17,182 nucleotides of DNA from Candidatus Galligastranaerophilus gallistercoris (GTDB lineage: Bacteria; Cyanobacteriota; Vampirovibrionia; Gastranaerophilales; Gastranaerophilaceae), in NCBI GenBank assembly GCA_018710795.1, contig DVJH01000051.1, positions 1 to 17,182 of the forward strand. The letters are read 5' to 3'. A program made the translations under genes and the position numbers. The notes under the pieces are model-generated. The model was not told the origin of the DNA and searched no databases. It saw only the letters and a list, made by a program, of their open reading frames with translations. Shown here piece by piece: positions 1-6,811 of the stretch. The first letter of the stretch is position 1, and every line of letters starts with the position of its first letter.

Positions 1-396
1 AACCATACGGGGAACTTCGTATCTGTTAGCCTGTCTCCAAACCGTTTCGGATTGTGATTGAACGCCGCCTACAGCGCAAAATACGGCAACAACGCCGTCC
101 AATACACGAAGTGAACGTTCAACTTCAATTGTAAAGTCAACGTGGCCCGGGGTGTCGATTATGTTAATCTGATGCCCTTTCCAGCTTGCCGTAACGGCTG
201 CGGATTGAATTGTAATACCGCGTTCTCTTTCTTGTTCCATAAAGTCGGTAACTGCTGCACCGTCGTGCACTTCGCCCAGTTTATGGGTTTTACCGGTATA
301 AAATAAGATACGTTCGGTTGTCGTTGTTTTGCCTGCGTCAATATGTGCGGCAATACCGATGTTTCTTATCTTTTCAAGAGGTGTCATTCTTGGCAT
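1..396 (-). CDS. fusA: Translation elongation factor G, N-terminal part (cut by window edge)
   Basis: EF-G is the GTPase that drives ribosomal translocation. The reading frame runs from an ATG at 396 down to base 1, giving 132 residues without a stop; the rest lies outside the window. The GTP-binding motifs are clear: G1 AHIDAGKTT at about residues 17-25, G2 RGITI at 59-63 and G3 DTPGH at 81-85, followed by the conserved block VFCAVGGVQSQSETVWRQAN. The N-terminus MPRMTPLEKIRNIGIAAHID is canonical, which fixes the start. A weak ribosome binding site (AAGGGAAA) sits just upstream. The wording VTDFMEQERERGIT resembles cyanobacterial EF-G more than the proteobacterial form. The upstream neighbour is hydG, not rpsG or rpsL, so this copy is not preceded by the usual str-operon genes. 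A paralogous EF-G cannot be excluded from this fragment alone. Confidence 0.95.
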   Translation of the reverse strand, partial: MPRMTPLEKIRNIGIAAHIDAGKTTTTERILFYTGKTHKLGEVHDGAAVTDFMEQERERGITIQSAAVTASWKGHQINIIDTPGHVDFTIEVERSLRVLDGVVAVFCAVGGVQSQSETVWRQANRYEVPRMV

Positions 397-464
397 TTTT
401 ATTTTCCCTTTTTAAAAATTGTGTAACTAAACTACTGATTATTCTCACATAAAAACTATTTAAA

Positions 465-493
465 GTAAAGAAAAGGGGAATTTATCCCCTTTT
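465..493 (-). terminator. Intrinsic terminator of hydG
   Basis: A perfect 8-bp inverted repeat, AAAAGGGG / CCCCTTTT with a 7-base loop (471-493), lies 4 bases after the hydG stop. Read on the minus strand it is followed by the T-rich run CTTTACTTT. It separates hydG from fusA, so fusA probably has its own promoter in 397-470. The stem is symmetric and could also work on the plus strand, but no plus-strand gene ends here. Confidence 0.75.
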
Positions 494-496
494 GTT

Positions 497-1915
497 TTAG
501 AATTTGTAATCTCTTATTCCCTGTTCTATGTTTTTAAGATTTTTTATTACCTGTTCTTTTAAAACCGGATTATCAATCGTTTCAAGTTCTTTTTTAATTA
601 TCCTTTCTCCGGATAATTTTGTTTTATCCGAAGCGTAATCCGTTAAATATTCTTTTAAAGTCATAAGTGCGTTAGGCTGGCAGAAATTATGAATTTCTTC
701 GTTTTTGCAAAATTTCATAAAATCCGCACCGACTCTTCCCACTCTGTAACATGCGGTGCAAAAGCTCGGGATATAATCCATATCCATAAGCCACCTTACA
801 ACCTCATCAAGGCTTCTTAAATCGGAAACATCAAATTGTGCGGAATTTTCTTCTTCTGTTTCGGGGACTGCATATCCGCCCACACTTGTTTTTGAACCGC
901 CCGATACCTGTGTAATTCCTACATGCAAAGCTTTTTCTCTCACCGCTTTTGTTTCTCTGGTTGATACTATCATTCCCGTATACGGAACGGCAAGTCTTAA
1001 GACTGCAATAATCTTATTAAACGTGTCATCATCAATTCCGTTGTCAAAAACATCCGGGTCAATGTCATCCGCTTTTTTAATTCTGGGGACCGATATTGTA
1101 TGCGGGCCGATACCGTATCTTGCTTCCAAGTGCTCCGCATGCATTACGGTGCCTACAAGTTCATATCGATATAAACTTAAACCGTATAAAACACCTAAAC
1201 CTACATCGTTTATTCCGCCTTCAAGGGCTCTGTCCATGGCTTCCGTGTGGTAGTTATAATTGTGTTTGGGACCTGTCGGATGTAATTCTTCATAATTTTT
1301 CTTATGATAGGTTTCCTGAAACAAAATATAAGTTCCGATATCCGCCGCTCTTAATTTTTTATAATTTTCAACGGTGGTTGCCGCAATATTTACGTTAACC
1401 CTTCTTATTGAGCCGTTTTTATGTTTTGTATTATAGATTGTATCAATTGATTCCAATATATATTCAATAGGGTTGTTAACGGGGTCTTCTCCGGATTCGA
1501 TTGCTATTCTTTTATGCCCTAAATCCTGCAGTGCTATAATTTCCTGCCTGATTTCATCCTGAGACAATTTTTTTCTTCTTATGTGTTTATTTTTAAAATG
1601 ATAAGGACAATATACGCAGCCGTTTACGCAATAATTTGAAAGATATAAAGGAGCAAACAATACTATTCTGTTTCCGTAAAAATCTTTTTTGATTTGTTCT
1701 GCCAGATGAAAAATTTCATCATTTTTTTCTTTTATGTCGCAATCCAGTAAAACCGCAGCTTCTCTATGGGTTAATCCTTTTTTTTCTTTTGCTTTTGCAA
1801 TAATATCATCAATCAATTTAACATTATTTTTGTTTTCTTTTGCATATTCAAGAGTTGCCATAATTTCGTTATGGTCAATGAATTCTTCCGCTTTGTTTGA
1901 TTTTACGTCGTACAT
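497..1915 (-). CDS. hydG: [FeFe]-hydrogenase maturase HydG (radical SAM tyrosine lyase)
   Basis: HydG cleaves tyrosine to p-cresol and dehydroglycine and turns the latter into the CO and CN- ligands delivered as an Fe synthon to the H-cluster. The 472-residue product has the HydG radical-SAM motif CVNGCVYC (C96, C100, C103), a CX3CX2C spacing. It also has the C-terminal CX2CX22C motif (C386, C389, C412) that binds the second, auxiliary [4Fe-4S] cluster; this motif distinguishes HydG from ThiH. I chose the ATG at 1915 because a strong GGAGG (1924-1928) lies 8 bases before it. A TTG five codons upstream overlaps that site and is less likely. The gene is monocistronic, between a promoter region shared divergently with the metal regulator and its own terminator. 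It serves the hydrogenases encoded at 8266-17182; HydE and HydF must lie elsewhere. Confidence 0.96.
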   Translation of the reverse strand: MYDVKSNKAEEFIDHNEIMATLEYAKENKNNVKLIDDIIAKAKEKKGLTHREAAVLLDCDIKEKNDEIFHLAEQIKKDFYGNRIVLFAPLYLSNYCVNGCVYCPYHFKNKHIRRKKLSQDEIRQEIIALQDLGHKRIAIESGEDPVNNPIEYILESIDTIYNTKHKNGSIRRVNVNIAATTVENYKKLRAADIGTYILFQETYHKKNYEELHPTGPKHNYNYHTEAMDRALEGGINDVGLGVLYGLSLYRYELVGTVMHAEHLEARYGIGPHTISVPRIKKADDIDPDVFDNGIDDDTFNKIIAVLRLAVPYTGMIVSTRETKAVREKALHVGITQVSGGSKTSVGGYAVPETEEENSAQFDVSDLRSLDEVVRWLMDMDYIPSFCTACYRVGRVGADFMKFCKNEEIHNFCQPNALMTLKEYLTDYASDKTKLSGERIIKKELETIDNPVLKEQVIKNLKNIEQGIRDYKF

Positions 1916-1951
1916 TTTTATATCCTCCAAAGGCGCTGATTACGCCATAAC

Positions 1952-1982
1952 AGTATACTAACTCTTAAAAATTAATAAACAA
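1952..1982 (-). promoter_or_regulatory. Possible hydG promoter
   Basis: On the minus strand there is a good -10 box TATACT (1952-1957), with a weak TTGTTT -35 candidate at 1977-1982 and a long 19-base spacer. The start point would fall near 1945, giving a leader of about 30 bases. A small GGCG/CGCC hairpin (1932-1946) directly precedes the GGAGG ribosome binding site. The poor -35 keeps this tentative. Confidence 0.35.
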
Positions 1983-1998
1983 CAAAAAATCTTTAAAC

Positions 1999-2027
1999 TT
2001 GAAATAAGACCCCTAAAAATGTATAAT
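1999..2027 (+). promoter_or_regulatory. Promoter of the DtxR/MntR-type regulator, predicting a leaderless mRNA
   Basis: TTGAAA (1999-2004), a 17-base spacer and a perfect TATAAT (2022-2027) form a near-consensus sigma-70 promoter. Only seven bases separate the -10 box from the ATG at 2035, so transcription should begin at or next to the start codon. No Shine-Dalgarno sequence is present, which agrees with a leaderless transcript. Confidence 0.75.
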
Positions 2028-2034
2028 AGAGCAA

Positions 2035-2439
2035 ATGAACGACAATCTTTCTCAAAGTTTGGAAGATTACCTTGAAATTATTTACAATGAAATAAATAAA
2101 AATAATGCGGTCAAAGCAATTGATATTTCAAGGCAATTAAATGTTTCAAGAGCTTCCGTTACGGAAGCTTTAAATAAACTTGCGGAAAAAGGCTATATAA
2201 ATTATGCCAAATACGGCAGTGTCGAAATTACAAAAAAAGGAACCGACAAAGCAAAAGAAATTGTTTTAAGGCACAATGAACTGACTTCATTTTTCATTAA
2301 TATGGGAATTGAAGCAAAAGAAGCCGAAATTACGGCATGTAAAATAGAGCATGTGATTTCAAAAGAAATCAGCGATAAAATTCTTGTTTTTAATAAATAT
2401 TGCAAAGATAATCCAGATTTTAAAAAGATATTCAAATAA
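2035..2439 (+). CDS. DtxR/MntR-family metal-dependent transcriptional regulator
   Basis: The 134-residue protein has the MntR-sized architecture: an N-terminal winged helix (about residues 8-70, with recognition-helix region LNVSRASVTEALNKL) and a short helical dimerisation/metal-binding domain (about 71-134). It lacks the C-terminal SH3/FeoA-like domain of DtxR and IdeR. Candidate metal ligands by alignment from memory are D11, E14, H80, C102, E105 and H106. The Asp resembles manganese-sensing MntR, while Cys-x2-Glu-His matches the iron-sensing DtxR site, so the metal (Fe2+ or Mn2+) cannot be assigned. Proteins of this family usually repress uptake genes when metal-loaded. Directly downstream lies a promoter overlapped by a DtxR-like palindrome, a plausible target. 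The gene is divergent from hydG, so iron control of the hydrogenase maturase is possible but not shown. Confidence 0.88.
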   Translation: MNDNLSQSLEDYLEIIYNEINKNNAVKAIDISRQLNVSRASVTEALNKLAEKGYINYAKYGSVEITKKGTDKAKEIVLRHNELTSFFINMGIEAKEAEITACKIEHVISKEISDKILVFNKYCKDNPDFKKIFK

Positions 2440-2443
2440 TTCC

Positions 2444-2472
2444 TTGACAATTTGTTAGGTATGCCTTACAAT
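2444..2472 (+). promoter_or_regulatory. Near-consensus promoter overlapped by a DtxR-like operator
   Basis: TTGACA (2444-2449), a 17-base spacer and TACAAT (2467-2472) start five bases after the regulator's stop codon. A 20-base imperfect palindrome occupies 2452-2471: left half TTGTTAGGTA, right half TGCCTTACAA, with 8 of 10 positions paired. Its core TTAGG...CCTTA resembles the DtxR/IdeR box (TTAGGTTAG-CTAACCTAA) as I remember it. Placed across the spacer and -10 box, a bound repressor would block RNA polymerase. The natural candidate is the regulator encoded just upstream. Confidence 0.7.
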
Positions 2473-2476
2473 TTTT

Positions 2477-2500
2477 ATATCAAATAACTTCATATCAAAT
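2477..2500 (+). repeat. Short direct repeat ATATCAAAT, two copies
   Basis: Identical 9-mers lie at 2477-2485 and 2492-2500, 15 bases apart, at the predicted 5' end of the small transcript. In DNA this AT-rich, a chance pair is possible; it may be the unstructured segment of the RNA. Confidence 0.4.
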
Positions 2501-2563
2501 TACATTTATTTATGTATTAACGGTGTAATGACAGTCAATGAGGATTTTTCCTCATTTTTTTTA
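2479..2563 (+). ncRNA. Candidate metal-regulated small RNA (about 85 nt)
   Basis: A strong promoter at 2444-2472 predicts a start near 2479, and an intrinsic terminator ends at about 2563, with no credible open frame between. The body is A/U-rich. It can form either of two mutually exclusive stems: ATTACA 2499-2504 with TGTAAT 2524-2529, or TACAT 2501-2505 with ATGTA 2512-2516. A DtxR-like palindrome sits over the promoter. By analogy with iron-responsive small RNAs under Fur control, this may be a small RNA repressed when metal is plentiful. The alternative is that it is only the regulator's 3' region plus a vestigial promoter of a lost metal-transport gene. I recognise no Rfam family. Confidence 0.5.
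2537..2563 (+). terminator. Intrinsic terminator
   Basis: AATGAGGA (2537-2544) and TCCTCATT (2549-2556) form a perfect 8-bp stem with a TTTT loop, followed by a run of eight T (2555-2562). It would end both the regulator's transcript and the transcript from the promoter at 2444-2472. Confidence 0.88.
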
Positions 2564-2640
2564 TTATTTTGAATTTTTTTATACCGTATACAAAAGATAA
2601 TAAACATTTTTAAAGTTATCGGTTTATCTTATGTAATATT

Positions 2641-2684
2641 TTGATACCCTGCGCTATATTTTTCACAATTATGTCTGGTATAAT
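2641..2684 (+). promoter_or_regulatory. Promoter of the repeat-protein gene (extended -10)
   Basis: TGGTATAAT (2676-2684) is an extended -10 box ending six bases before the ATG at 2691, so the mRNA would be leaderless. A second option, TTGATA (2641-2646) with CACAAT (2664-2669) at 17-base spacing, would start near 2676 and leave a leader of about 15 bases. Neither leader would contain a Shine-Dalgarno sequence. The rest of 2564-2675 is AT-rich and I see no gene in it. Confidence 0.6.
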
Positions 2685-2690
2685 ACTTTT

Positions 2691-3554
2691 ATGCGAAATT
2701 CAGGATTAAAAACTTTCTTATTATTTTTTGCCTTTATGATTGTTTTTTCTTTTAATCTGCCTTCATATGCGGAAAATTCCTGCCAATTGCAGCTTGAATT
2801 AATAGAAAAACAAATCTGGGGTTTTTCATATGACAATGAAAATGATATAGAACGAATTGAGCGTATCGAAAAACAAATTTTCGGAACAACAAGTCCGAAA
2901 AATACGCCCGATAAAAGAATTGAAAAAATAAATAAATCTCTGGGTCTTGAAACGTATAAAGAAGTTACAAGCCCTCTGTCGGAATTATACGTTCCCGAAA
3001 AAGCGGGTGAAGGCGTTGAATATCCGCAGATTGACAGATTAGAAAGTATTCTTTTGGGAAGTGTTCATAAAGAAGAAAATATTTATTCAAGACTTGAAAG
3101 ATTGGAAAAAAAGGTATTCGGAACAAAACAAAAGGGTGATTTATCTCAAAGAACGGATGCTCTGAAAAACCATGTTTCGGTTAATAATGACGCAAATAAC
3201 CATGGATATAAAGACCCTGCGCCGTATTTCGGAAGCAGCTATTCAAACCAATCTTATACCGAAGCTTACGGAGCATCGGATGTGCAATTACAGCTTGCGG
3301 CCCTTGAAAATCTCATGTTCAAAACTTCTTATTCAAACGAACCTATTCCAAACAGGCTCACAAGGCTTGAGAATAAAATCTTTAAAAGAGATTTTGCCGA
3401 AGATGATGACGGCATAAGATTATCAAGAATTCAAGCGGCGGCAACCGCGGGGAAAACGGCAAAATATTATGATAATAATAAAATTCAAAAATTTGCTTCG
3501 ACAGGTATTCAGGCGGCAAGTATTCTTCTGATGATTTTGGCTTTGATTTTATAA
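2691..3554 (+). CDS. Exported protein with three LERLEKKVFG-type repeats and a C-terminal membrane segment
   Basis: I do not recognise a named family. The 287-residue product starts with a signal peptide (basic MRNSGLK, hydrophobic core 8-22, likely cleavage after SYA at about 27). Three copies of a roughly 50-residue unit follow, at about 32-86, 111-160 and 198-250. Each pairs a first helix (QLELIEKQIWG, IDRLESILLG, QLAALENLMFK) with a second (IERIEKQIFG, RLERLEKKVFG, RLTRLENKIFK). A linker rich in Asn, Tyr and Ser separates copies two and three. The last 16 residues are hydrophobic and could anchor the protein. I recall similar LERLE-x2-VFG repeats in proteins of Cyanobacteria and their non-photosynthetic relatives, which is weak support for that affiliation. 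The start is fixed by the promoter six bases upstream. Its stop abuts the convergent mutS2 stop with no base between. A role at the cell envelope is inference. Confidence 0.82.
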   Translation: MRNSGLKTFLLFFAFMIVFSFNLPSYAENSCQLQLELIEKQIWGFSYDNENDIERIERIEKQIFGTTSPKNTPDKRIEKINKSLGLETYKEVTSPLSELYVPEKAGEGVEYPQIDRLESILLGSVHKEENIYSRLERLEKKVFGTKQKGDLSQRTDALKNHVSVNNDANNHGYKDPAPYFGSSYSNQSYTEAYGASDVQLQLAALENLMFKTSYSNEPIPNRLTRLENKIFKRDFAEDDDGIRLSRIQAAATAGKTAKYYDNNKIQKFASTGIQAASILLMILALIL

Positions 3555-5921
3555 CTATTTAACGTCAATAACGCAAACTCCGTCTCCGCCTTCGGTGTCA
3601 TCTCCGCTTCTGTATTTTAAAACGTAGGGGCTCTCATTTAAATAATTTCTTATTGCGTTCTTTAAAGCTCCCGTGCCATGACCGTGGATAACCGTAAAAG
3701 AATGAATATTTCTCATAACCGCAAGGTCAAGATGATGTTCAAGTTCATCCAATGCTTCATCAACTCTCATTCCCCTTAAATCAAGCCTCGGCGAAAAAGA
3801 AAGAGAATTATGAAAATCATCAAAAGAAACCGTAAGCTTTTTAATTCCTTTGCTTACCTTTTTATCGGTTTTTGCCAATTTTGATTTATGAACTTTTGAT
3901 TTAATTAGCCCTATTTGAATTTCAACCATATCTTTGTTATCCGGATACGATTTTAATATAGCGGGCTGATTTATCCCTATAACAAGAACATTTTGCCCTA
4001 ATTTAATTTCATTCCAATCAACGGGAGGATATTTATTTGAAAGTTCGTCTTCGTCTTTTGAAAACTCTTGCCTTATTTGGTTTTCAAGTTTTGCAAGCCT
4101 TGAATAGCTTCTTCTTGCAAGTTTTTCGGATTTTTCTTTTCTTAATTCGTCAAGAGTTTGCTTAATTTCTTCTCTGGCATTTTCCAAAGAAGACTGATAT
4201 TTTTTCTTAAACGATTCAAGAGTTTTTTTCTTTTTATCTTTAATTTCTTTTAATTTTTCATTTAATTCTTCTTCTATTTTTTCGGATTCGGTTTTTGATT
4301 TTTCGATTTTTTTCTTATGTTCGATTAATTCCTGATGAGTTTGTTGAATTTTGTCAAAAATTTTATCATCCGGATTTGAAGATTTATTTAAAATTTCTTT
4401 TGCTTTGTTTATGATTTCATCTTTTAAGTTTAAATTTTTTGCAATATCAATCGCATAAGAGTTGCCTGCAAGTCCTATTATTAATTTATATGCGGGTTTC
4501 AGTGTTTTTGTATCAAATTCTACCGAAGCATTTTTAAAATTTTTATTACGGTATTCAAGAATTTTTAATTCCCCGAGATGTGTTGTCGTAATTGTTATAA
4601 TATCTTTTTCAGCAAGGTATTCTAAAACCGCCGTTGCTAAGGCGGCACCTTCCCCGGGGTCCGTCCCTGCCATTAATTCGTCAAAAAGTATTAAATCATC
4701 TTTACCCGCCATATCTATTATACGGGCTATATTTTTTGTATGCGCCGAAAACGTTGATAACGATTGGGAAATATCCTGATTTTCTTCAATATCGGAATAA
4801 ACGTTTTTAAAGGGATAAATTTCCGCATAATCACAAGGAATATGGAGCCCCGCTTTTGTCATTAAAACAAGAAGCCCTGCGGTTTTTAAAGTAACCGTTT
4901 TGCCGCCCGTATTAGAACCCGTTATTAAAAGAGAGATATAATCTTCCCCGATTTTAAAATCGTTTTTTACGAGATTTTCTTTACCGAATAACAGCGGATG
5001 ATACATTGAATATAATTTAATTATTTTTTTATCCGTGATATTTGCGGGGTTTGATTTTGTTAAAATTGAATATTGAGCCTTGGCAAAAATTGCGTCTATT
5101 TCGCCGATTGCATTATATGTTTTTATAAGTTCATCTTTTATGTTATGAAATTCTGCCGAAACTTTAAACAAAATTTTTTCTATTTCCGCTTCAATTTCAC
5201 ATTCGATTTGTCTTATTTTATTGTTAATTCCGACAATTAATTCGGGCTCGATAAAAAAAGTCTGGTTTGTTGATGATACATCATGTACTATTCCTTTTAT
5301 TTTTGATTTATCGCTTGCCTTAACCTGAAAAACCGTTCTTCCCATACGTTCCGTATATATGGTATCTTGCAGATGAACCGTAAAATCAGGGTCTTTTAAC
5401 AATGAATTAATTGCGTTTTTTAAATTTTCGTTTGTCGATGATAATGAATGCCTTAATCTTTTAAGTTCAACAGAAGCGGAATCTTTAATATTAAAATTAT
5501 CATCAAAAATCGAATAAATTTTGTCTTCAAGTTCTTTGTTTGAAATAAGGTTATCATAATATGCATTGTATAAATTTGTTTTATCTTTATTTTGAGAAAG
5601 ATAAGTTTTCAGCCTTCTTGAGGTTGTAAGCATTTTTGTTAAATCAATAATATTATCAATACTTAATTTTAAAACCGTTAAAATTTTATCGGGATTAGAG
5701 GCGGAATATAGCGGAAGCGAATTTGTACCGTTTGAATCAAGAATTTCTTTTGCTTCCGTTGTTAAATTCAGCAGATATTCTATTTCTGCCTTTATTTCGG
5801 AAGGAATTAAAGACAAAATATTTTGTCTTCCGATTTCGGTTTTTGTATATGATGATATAATTTCAAGAACTTTATCAAATTCAAGAGCTTTTAAATATTT
5901 ATTTTTATCGTATGACGGCAT
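3555..5921 (-). CDS. mutS2: Endonuclease MutS2 (MutS-family ATPase with Smr domain)
   Basis: MutS2 proteins act on branched or recombination DNA and on collided or stalled ribosomes rather than in mismatch repair. The 788-residue length is typical. In order: a helical core and clamp (about 1-320), Walker A GSNTGGKTVT (about 335-344), Walker B LILFDE with the following TDPGEG (about 410-425), and the conserved TTTHLGELK. A long Lys/Glu-rich coiled coil comes next (about 500-640), then a KOW-like stretch. The C-terminal Smr domain has LDLRGMRVDEAL and the nuclease motif HGHGTG (about 705-788). I chose the ATG at 5921 because AAAGGAAG lies at the right distance and the protein then begins MPSYDKNKYLKALEFDKVL, as in the family. 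A 26-residue upstream extension is open but unlikely. The gene has its own transcript and converges with the repeat-protein gene without a terminator. Confidence 0.97.
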   Translation of the reverse strand: MPSYDKNKYLKALEFDKVLEIISSYTKTEIGRQNILSLIPSEIKAEIEYLLNLTTEAKEILDSNGTNSLPLYSASNPDKILTVLKLSIDNIIDLTKMLTTSRRLKTYLSQNKDKTNLYNAYYDNLISNKELEDKIYSIFDDNFNIKDSASVELKRLRHSLSSTNENLKNAINSLLKDPDFTVHLQDTIYTERMGRTVFQVKASDKSKIKGIVHDVSSTNQTFFIEPELIVGINNKIRQIECEIEAEIEKILFKVSAEFHNIKDELIKTYNAIGEIDAIFAKAQYSILTKSNPANITDKKIIKLYSMYHPLLFGKENLVKNDFKIGEDYISLLITGSNTGGKTVTLKTAGLLVLMTKAGLHIPCDYAEIYPFKNVYSDIEENQDISQSLSTFSAHTKNIARIIDMAGKDDLILFDELMAGTDPGEGAALATAVLEYLAEKDIITITTTHLGELKILEYRNKNFKNASVEFDTKTLKPAYKLIIGLAGNSYAIDIAKNLNLKDEIINKAKEILNKSSNPDDKIFDKIQQTHQELIEHKKKIEKSKTESEKIEEELNEKLKEIKDKKKKTLESFKKKYQSSLENAREEIKQTLDELRKEKSEKLARRSYSRLAKLENQIRQEFSKDEDELSNKYPPVDWNEIKLGQNVLVIGINQPAILKSYPDNKDMVEIQIGLIKSKVHKSKLAKTDKKVSKGIKKLTVSFDDFHNSLSFSPRLDLRGMRVDEALDELEHHLDLAVMRNIHSFTVIHGHGTGALKNAIRNYLNESPYVLKYRSGDDTEGGDGVCVIDVK

Positions 5922-6016
5922 TTTTACTTCCTTTGTTTTCATTTTAACAAATAAAGCAATTTTTATATCAAAAAAGTTTTTATTAAAACATAAGCACACT
6001 TTAAGGATTTTTAAGG

Positions 6017-6811
6017 TTGATAGGAGTTAATCATTATTCAATAACGGAAGATGCACTTAATAATCGTTTAAATGACGATGCAATTTATTATGTGTCCGAA
6101 GCGAACAGAGATTCGGACGTTATTGAAAATGAAAACAAATTCAATATTTTTAAACCCTATAATGCCCCGCAGCATTTTAACAAAACAACAAAAGAAGAAG
6201 GGCTTAATTTTCTTGAAAATGCGCAGGATGTGGTAATTGATGATTTAAAAGAAGCCTCAAAAACCGATGACGATGAAGCCTATGCTCAGGCTTTGTATGA
6301 TTTCGGGCGCCTGAGCCATTGCATTCAGGATTTTTATTCTCATACAAACTGGATAAATCAAACAGGTCCCGAAGTAAAAATTTGGAATGAAACCATAGAT
6401 GAGCTTGATAATGTTAAAACAACGAATTACGGCGTTATTTCACAATTTTTTGATATGATTAATCCGTTCTTTAAAATGTATGCCGAAAGCAACTATGATT
6501 CTTTATACGAAGGAAATTCAAAAGTTTCTCATTATACGATGAATAAAGATGAAAAAGGAACGCTTGCCGATGTATTGTATGAAAAAAATACGGGCACAAG
6601 CGGATTTGAGCTTGCAATGAAAGACGCTTCCGTTCATACCGAACAAAAATGGGAAGAAATTATGGATGAATTAAAGTCCGAACTGACGGATGAAGAATTT
6701 GACAATCTGCGGGAAAACCTTGATGATTTTGATTTATCTGCGGATATATTTGATGAAAACAGGGATGAATACAGGCAAAATTTTGAAGAAGATATGGAAG
6801 ACAAAACCTAA
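6017..6811 (+). CDS. Zn-dependent phospholipase C / Het-C-like all-alpha protein, no signal peptide
   Basis: The 264-residue product resembles the superfamily of zinc-dependent phospholipase C, S1/P1 nuclease and Het-C proteins. Visible signatures are an N-terminal HYSITEDAL (H6), PQHF (H53), and the pattern FGRLSHCIQDFYSHTNW with H101-x3-D105-x3-H109, matching the zinc-ligand spacing HxxxDxxxH. The last 70 residues are strongly acidic and form no recognisable domain. No signal peptide is present, unlike secreted phospholipases, so it may act inside the cell or leave by another route. I took the TTG start because AAGGA (6003-6007) lies nine bases before it and the next ATG would delete H6. 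The stop overlaps that of the Clp_N gene by four bases, tail to tail. Lipase or nuclease activity is inference from the fold. Confidence 0.72.
   Translation: MIGVNHYSITEDALNNRLNDDAIYYVSEANRDSDVIENENKFNIFKPYNAPQHFNKTTKEEGLNFLENAQDVVIDDLKEASKTDDDEAYAQALYDFGRLSHCIQDFYSHTNWINQTGPEVKIWNETIDELDNVKTTNYGVISQFFDMINPFFKMYAESNYDSLYEGNSKVSHYTMNKDEKGTLADVLYEKNTGTSGFELAMKDASVHTEQKWEEIMDELKSELTDEEFDNLRENLDDFDLSADIFDENRDEYRQNFEEDMEDKT

Noticed and set aside
159..353. Minus-strand open frame of 64 codons in the fusA region
   Set aside because: It is out of frame with the clear EF-G coding sequence that covers the same bases.
1916..1930. TTG start giving HydG five extra residues
   Set aside because: The TTG overlaps the GGAGG ribosome binding site that serves the ATG at 1915.
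2528..2572. 14-codon ORF (MTVNEDF...) in the small-RNA region
   Set aside because: It runs through the terminator stem and T run and lacks a ribosome binding site.
2580..2660. Weak inverted repeats (ATACCGTAT; GATAATAAAC with GTTTATC) in the gap before 2691
   Set aside because: They are short and imperfect in very AT-rich DNA, with no adjoining T run or promoter geometry that would give them a role.
5922..5999. 26-residue N-terminal extension of MutS2
   Set aside because: The family begins at the ATG at 5921, which has its own AAAGGAAG; the extension is hydrophobic and unlike MutS2.
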